64,000 nucleotides of DNA from JBMNTP01 sp050945795 (lineage in GTDB: Bacteria; Bacillota; Clostridia; Christensenellales; MGBC116941): assembly GCA_050945795.1 (NCBI GenBank), contig JBMNTP010000005.1:8992-72991 (forward strand), in the 5' to 3' direction. The notes beneath the pieces were generated by a model. It worked only from the letters and a program-made list of their open reading frames with translations. It had not been told where the DNA came from and did not search any database. The position numbers were made by a program, and so were the translations under genes. Every line of letters begins with the position of its first letter. Position 1 is the first letter of the stretch. Shown piece by piece: positions 62,411-64,000 of the stretch.

Positions 62411-63475
62411 CTACTTAGCTAAAGCTATTGAAAGGTCTTTAAATAGCTCAAGATAAGTTTGTATAGATTCATTTGTATAGGTATCGTCCGGCGCATAGAA
62501 TATCTGCCCCTTAGAAACAGAGGTTGTATTTTTCAGCGCCGGCGCGTTATCAATAACATCCTGAGCAGGCGTGGCGTCAGACGTAGAAGATACCGCGGCG
62601 TTACGATCGAGTACGAAAATCCAATCGGGGTTGCTTTGCGCTATAGCCTCAACAGAGATATCGTCGCCTTGATGGTCTGAAGAAGCGCCGTCAATGTCTA
62701 AAGCCGAAACCCATTCAAATATTTCATACATCGGCCCCCAAACGCGTCCGGAAAGAGGAGCTGAAAAACCAATTTCCCCGCCTGAAACAACTACGCTCAT
62801 AACTGTAGCCGTTCCGTCATACGCCGCCTTAGCCTCCTCTATAGCTTTATCAAAATCAGCTGCCAATTGCGCAGCCTCTTCATTCTTATCGAAAATCTGT
62901 CCTAAAATCATGGTCGAGTTTTTAAGGCCGTTTACCAGGTTCTCCCCCGGCGCATCGGCTTCGATAGAAACATCAAACGTCAGATCAATAACAGCTGCGT
63001 TTGGCACCAACGCTTTTATTTCATCATAAAAGCTGGCAAACCTTTGACCTACAATTACAAGCTCGGGATCTGCAGCGGCTATAATCTCAAGGTTTGGCTC
63101 ACGGTGGCTGCCGATATCTTGAACCGAATCATCTTTTACATACAGCGAATCCTCCGGCATAACACCCTTTGGCACCGCCGCTAATTCAACTCCCCAATCA
63201 GATAATGTTTCAAAAGTTCTGTTATCCAACGCAACTACGTTCTTAGGATTTACAGGGACGGTTACAGTGCCATGAGCGTCGGCGATTTCAACCGTCGTGA
63301 CTTCATTGTCGTCCTCTTCTGTTTCATTCGTTTCAGCATCGATAGCTTCAGTCGCCGCACTTGGCGGATTTGTTTCAGTTTTGCCGGTTTCATTAGCCGG
63401 ATTTGAGCAGGCTGTCAACAGCAGGGCTAAAATTGCTATAAAAACAGTTAGTTTAAAAACTTTGGATTTTCTCAT
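62411..63475 (-). CDS. Siderophore-binding lipoprotein (YclQ/CeuE-like)
   Basis: A 354-residue receptor: signal peptide with lipobox LLTAC (about 19-23), an acidic Thr/Glu linker, then the Fe-chelate-binding fold with VVALDNRTFETLSDWGVELA, ADPELVIVGQRF and QSNPDWIFVLDRNAA. It resembles YclQ/CeuE, which bind catecholate-type siderophores such as petrobactin; the exact ligand is inferred. First gene of the iron operon, AAGGAG before ATG. Confidence 0.93.
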   Translation of the reverse strand: MRKSKVFKLTVFIAILALLLTACSNPANETGKTETNPPSAATEAIDAETNETEEDDNEVTTVEIADAHGTVTVPVNPKNVVALDNRTFETLSDWGVELAAVPKGVMPEDSLYVKDDSVQDIGSHREPNLEIIAAADPELVIVGQRFASFYDEIKALVPNAAVIDLTFDVSIEADAPGENLVNGLKNSTMILGQIFDKNEEAAQLAADFDKAIEEAKAAYDGTATVMSVVVSGGEIGFSAPLSGRVWGPMYEIFEWVSALDIDGASSDHQGDDISVEAIAQSNPDWIFVLDRNAAVSSTSDATPAQDVIDNAPALKNTTSVSKGQIFYAPDDTYTNESIQTYLELFKDLSIALAK

Positions 63476-63589
63476 TGGTATTCTCCTTATTAACCTTGAT
63501 AGTCAAGCAAATTATTCAGTCAATTAAGTCAATATTTTTGTGCGCATACGCGCCATCTAAAATCAGATTCCTCATTCATCTTAGATATC

Positions 63590-63722
63590 AATTTAGGTGG
63601 CGATGTAATACAATCGCCGGCAGCAAGCTCGGTTTTATAAAGCCTATTGCTTTATGCTCGCATGTCACCGCCCTAGTCAGGTTTACTTCCCCTCCTCATA
63701 ATAAATTGTCAGAATCACCTCT
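63590..63722 (-). promoter_or_regulatory. Structured 5' leader of the iron operon
   Basis: On the minus strand AGGTG and CACCT could close a region of about 130 nt, with internal hairpins ATAAAGC/GCTTTAT and GGCGAT/ATCGCC. It lies between the operators and the first gene. No known riboswitch consensus was recognised. Confidence 0.4.
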
Positions 63723-63729
63723 CCATTTC

Positions 63730-63747
63730 AGTTAGCATCTTCTAACT
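63730..63747. promoter_or_regulatory. Operator 2 of the iron operon
   Basis: AGTTAGC-N4-TCTAACT, an 18-bp palindrome with one mismatch, 35 bp from operator 1 and about 45 bp after the -10. Confidence 0.55.
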
Positions 63748-63764
63748 TATTTGTCGAAAAAATG

Positions 63765-63782
63765 AGTTAGCCAGCGCTAACT
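63765..63782. promoter_or_regulatory. Operator 1 of the iron operon
   Basis: AGTTAGC-CAGC-GCTAACT, a perfect 7-4-7 palindrome lying at the predicted transcription start. Its TTAGC/GCTAA cores resemble DtxR/IdeR-type metal-repressor sites more than Fur boxes. Confidence 0.65.
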
Positions 63783-63788
63783 TTGTCC

Positions 63789-63817
63789 ATTCTACTATCA
63801 TAACCGAATATTGTCAA
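63789..63817 (-). promoter_or_regulatory. Promoter of the iron operon
   Basis: On the minus strand TTGACA (63817-63812), a 17-bp spacer and TAGAAT (63794-63789). Confidence 0.82.
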
Positions 63818-64000
63818 CAGCCTTTTTTATATTTACATATAGGTATAAGCTAAAATATATGCTATTTAATTGGCCATTTTAAGGGATCTGTATGCCTAAG
63901 CGCATTTATAAAGGCATTTCATAACAGCAAAAGGCAGGAGTACTGATATGCGCCTTAAGTAAACGCCTCTCACCCCACCTCGCCGCCCTGCAATGCAGGG

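Larger units (their letters stand above)
63476..64000. other. Leader and promoter region of the iron operon, and window end
   Basis: Promoter, two operators and a long structured leader are annotated. From 63820 to the end I see no gene with a plausible start; a tiny frame near 63949 has a Shine-Dalgarno-like AGGAG but stops after four codons. Confidence 0.5.

Noticed and set aside
63590..63722. Cobalamin riboswitch in the iron operon leader
   Set aside because: The conserved B12 box and GCCACUG-type elements are not present, and the transporter resembles siderophore rather than B12 systems.

Overview
The window reads as a chromosomal segment of a strictly anaerobic Bacillota, most likely class Clostridia. 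The grounds are an electron-bifurcating [FeFe]-hydrogenase operon, a second monocistronic NADH-type [FeFe]-hydrogenase, two Rex redox repressors, a CggR-type glycolytic operon, a Bacillus-like pst/PhoPR block, two VanW proteins, a CwlD-type amidase, and Shine-Dalgarno sequences (AAGGAG/GGAGG) in front of nearly every gene. ATA is a frequent Ile codon. No rRNA, tRNA, CRISPR array, prophage or intact insertion sequence was seen.

Layout. 1-7890 (+): the end of rex, then a hydrogenase operon: small [2Fe-2S] protein, HydS-like sensory hydrogenase with a PAS domain, SpoIIE-type phosphatase, NuoE-like, NuoF-like and HydA subunits, and a second small [2Fe-2S] protein. 7995-13700 (-): an oligopeptide/nickel-type ABC importer headed by a PIG-L-like protein that lacks its metal motif. 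14055-14921 (+): pirin. 15132-21669 (-): pstSCAB-phoU-phoP-phoR behind a recognisable PHO box. 21893-26538 (-): cggR-pgk-tpiA-gpmI with a CggR operator but no gapA. 26658-28943 (-): trmL, then an Lrp regulator and an alanine-type aminotransferase. 29156-29632 (+): an AT-rich orphan. 29719-36267 (-): two VanW proteins, YjbQ, a second Rex, aconitase.

36401-42017 (+): two small proteins, then SrlD-like and SorE-like sugar-phosphate dehydrogenases followed by a fused E1 alpha-beta thiamine-diphosphate enzyme with no E2/E3 partner nearby. 42216-49409: a glycosyltransferase, hydrogenase 2, galE followed by a strong inverted repeat, a truncated transaldolase, mntP behind a probable yybP-ykoY manganese riboswitch, and CwlD. 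49546-51541 (+): a condensation-fold acyltransferase with a zinc-ribbon membrane partner. 51651-53773 (-): two sugar/polyol oxidoreductases. 54196-58157 (-): an MBOAT/DHHW/DUF4358/SGNH set for extracellular acylation. 58630-59385 (-): a YcgL-like nucleotidyltransferase. 59565-63475 (-): a YclNOPQ-type siderophore importer behind a consensus promoter, paired palindromic operators and a long structured leader.

Together the genes describe a fermenter that disposes of reductant as H2, senses redox (Rex) and possibly H2 (HydS plus phosphatase), and controls phosphate, manganese, iron and glycolytic flux through regulatory sites visible in the DNA. The least explained parts are the HydS/phosphatase module with its two bracketing [2Fe-2S] proteins, the srlD-sorE-fused E1 operon, the metal-motif-less PIG-L protein and the leader of the iron operon.
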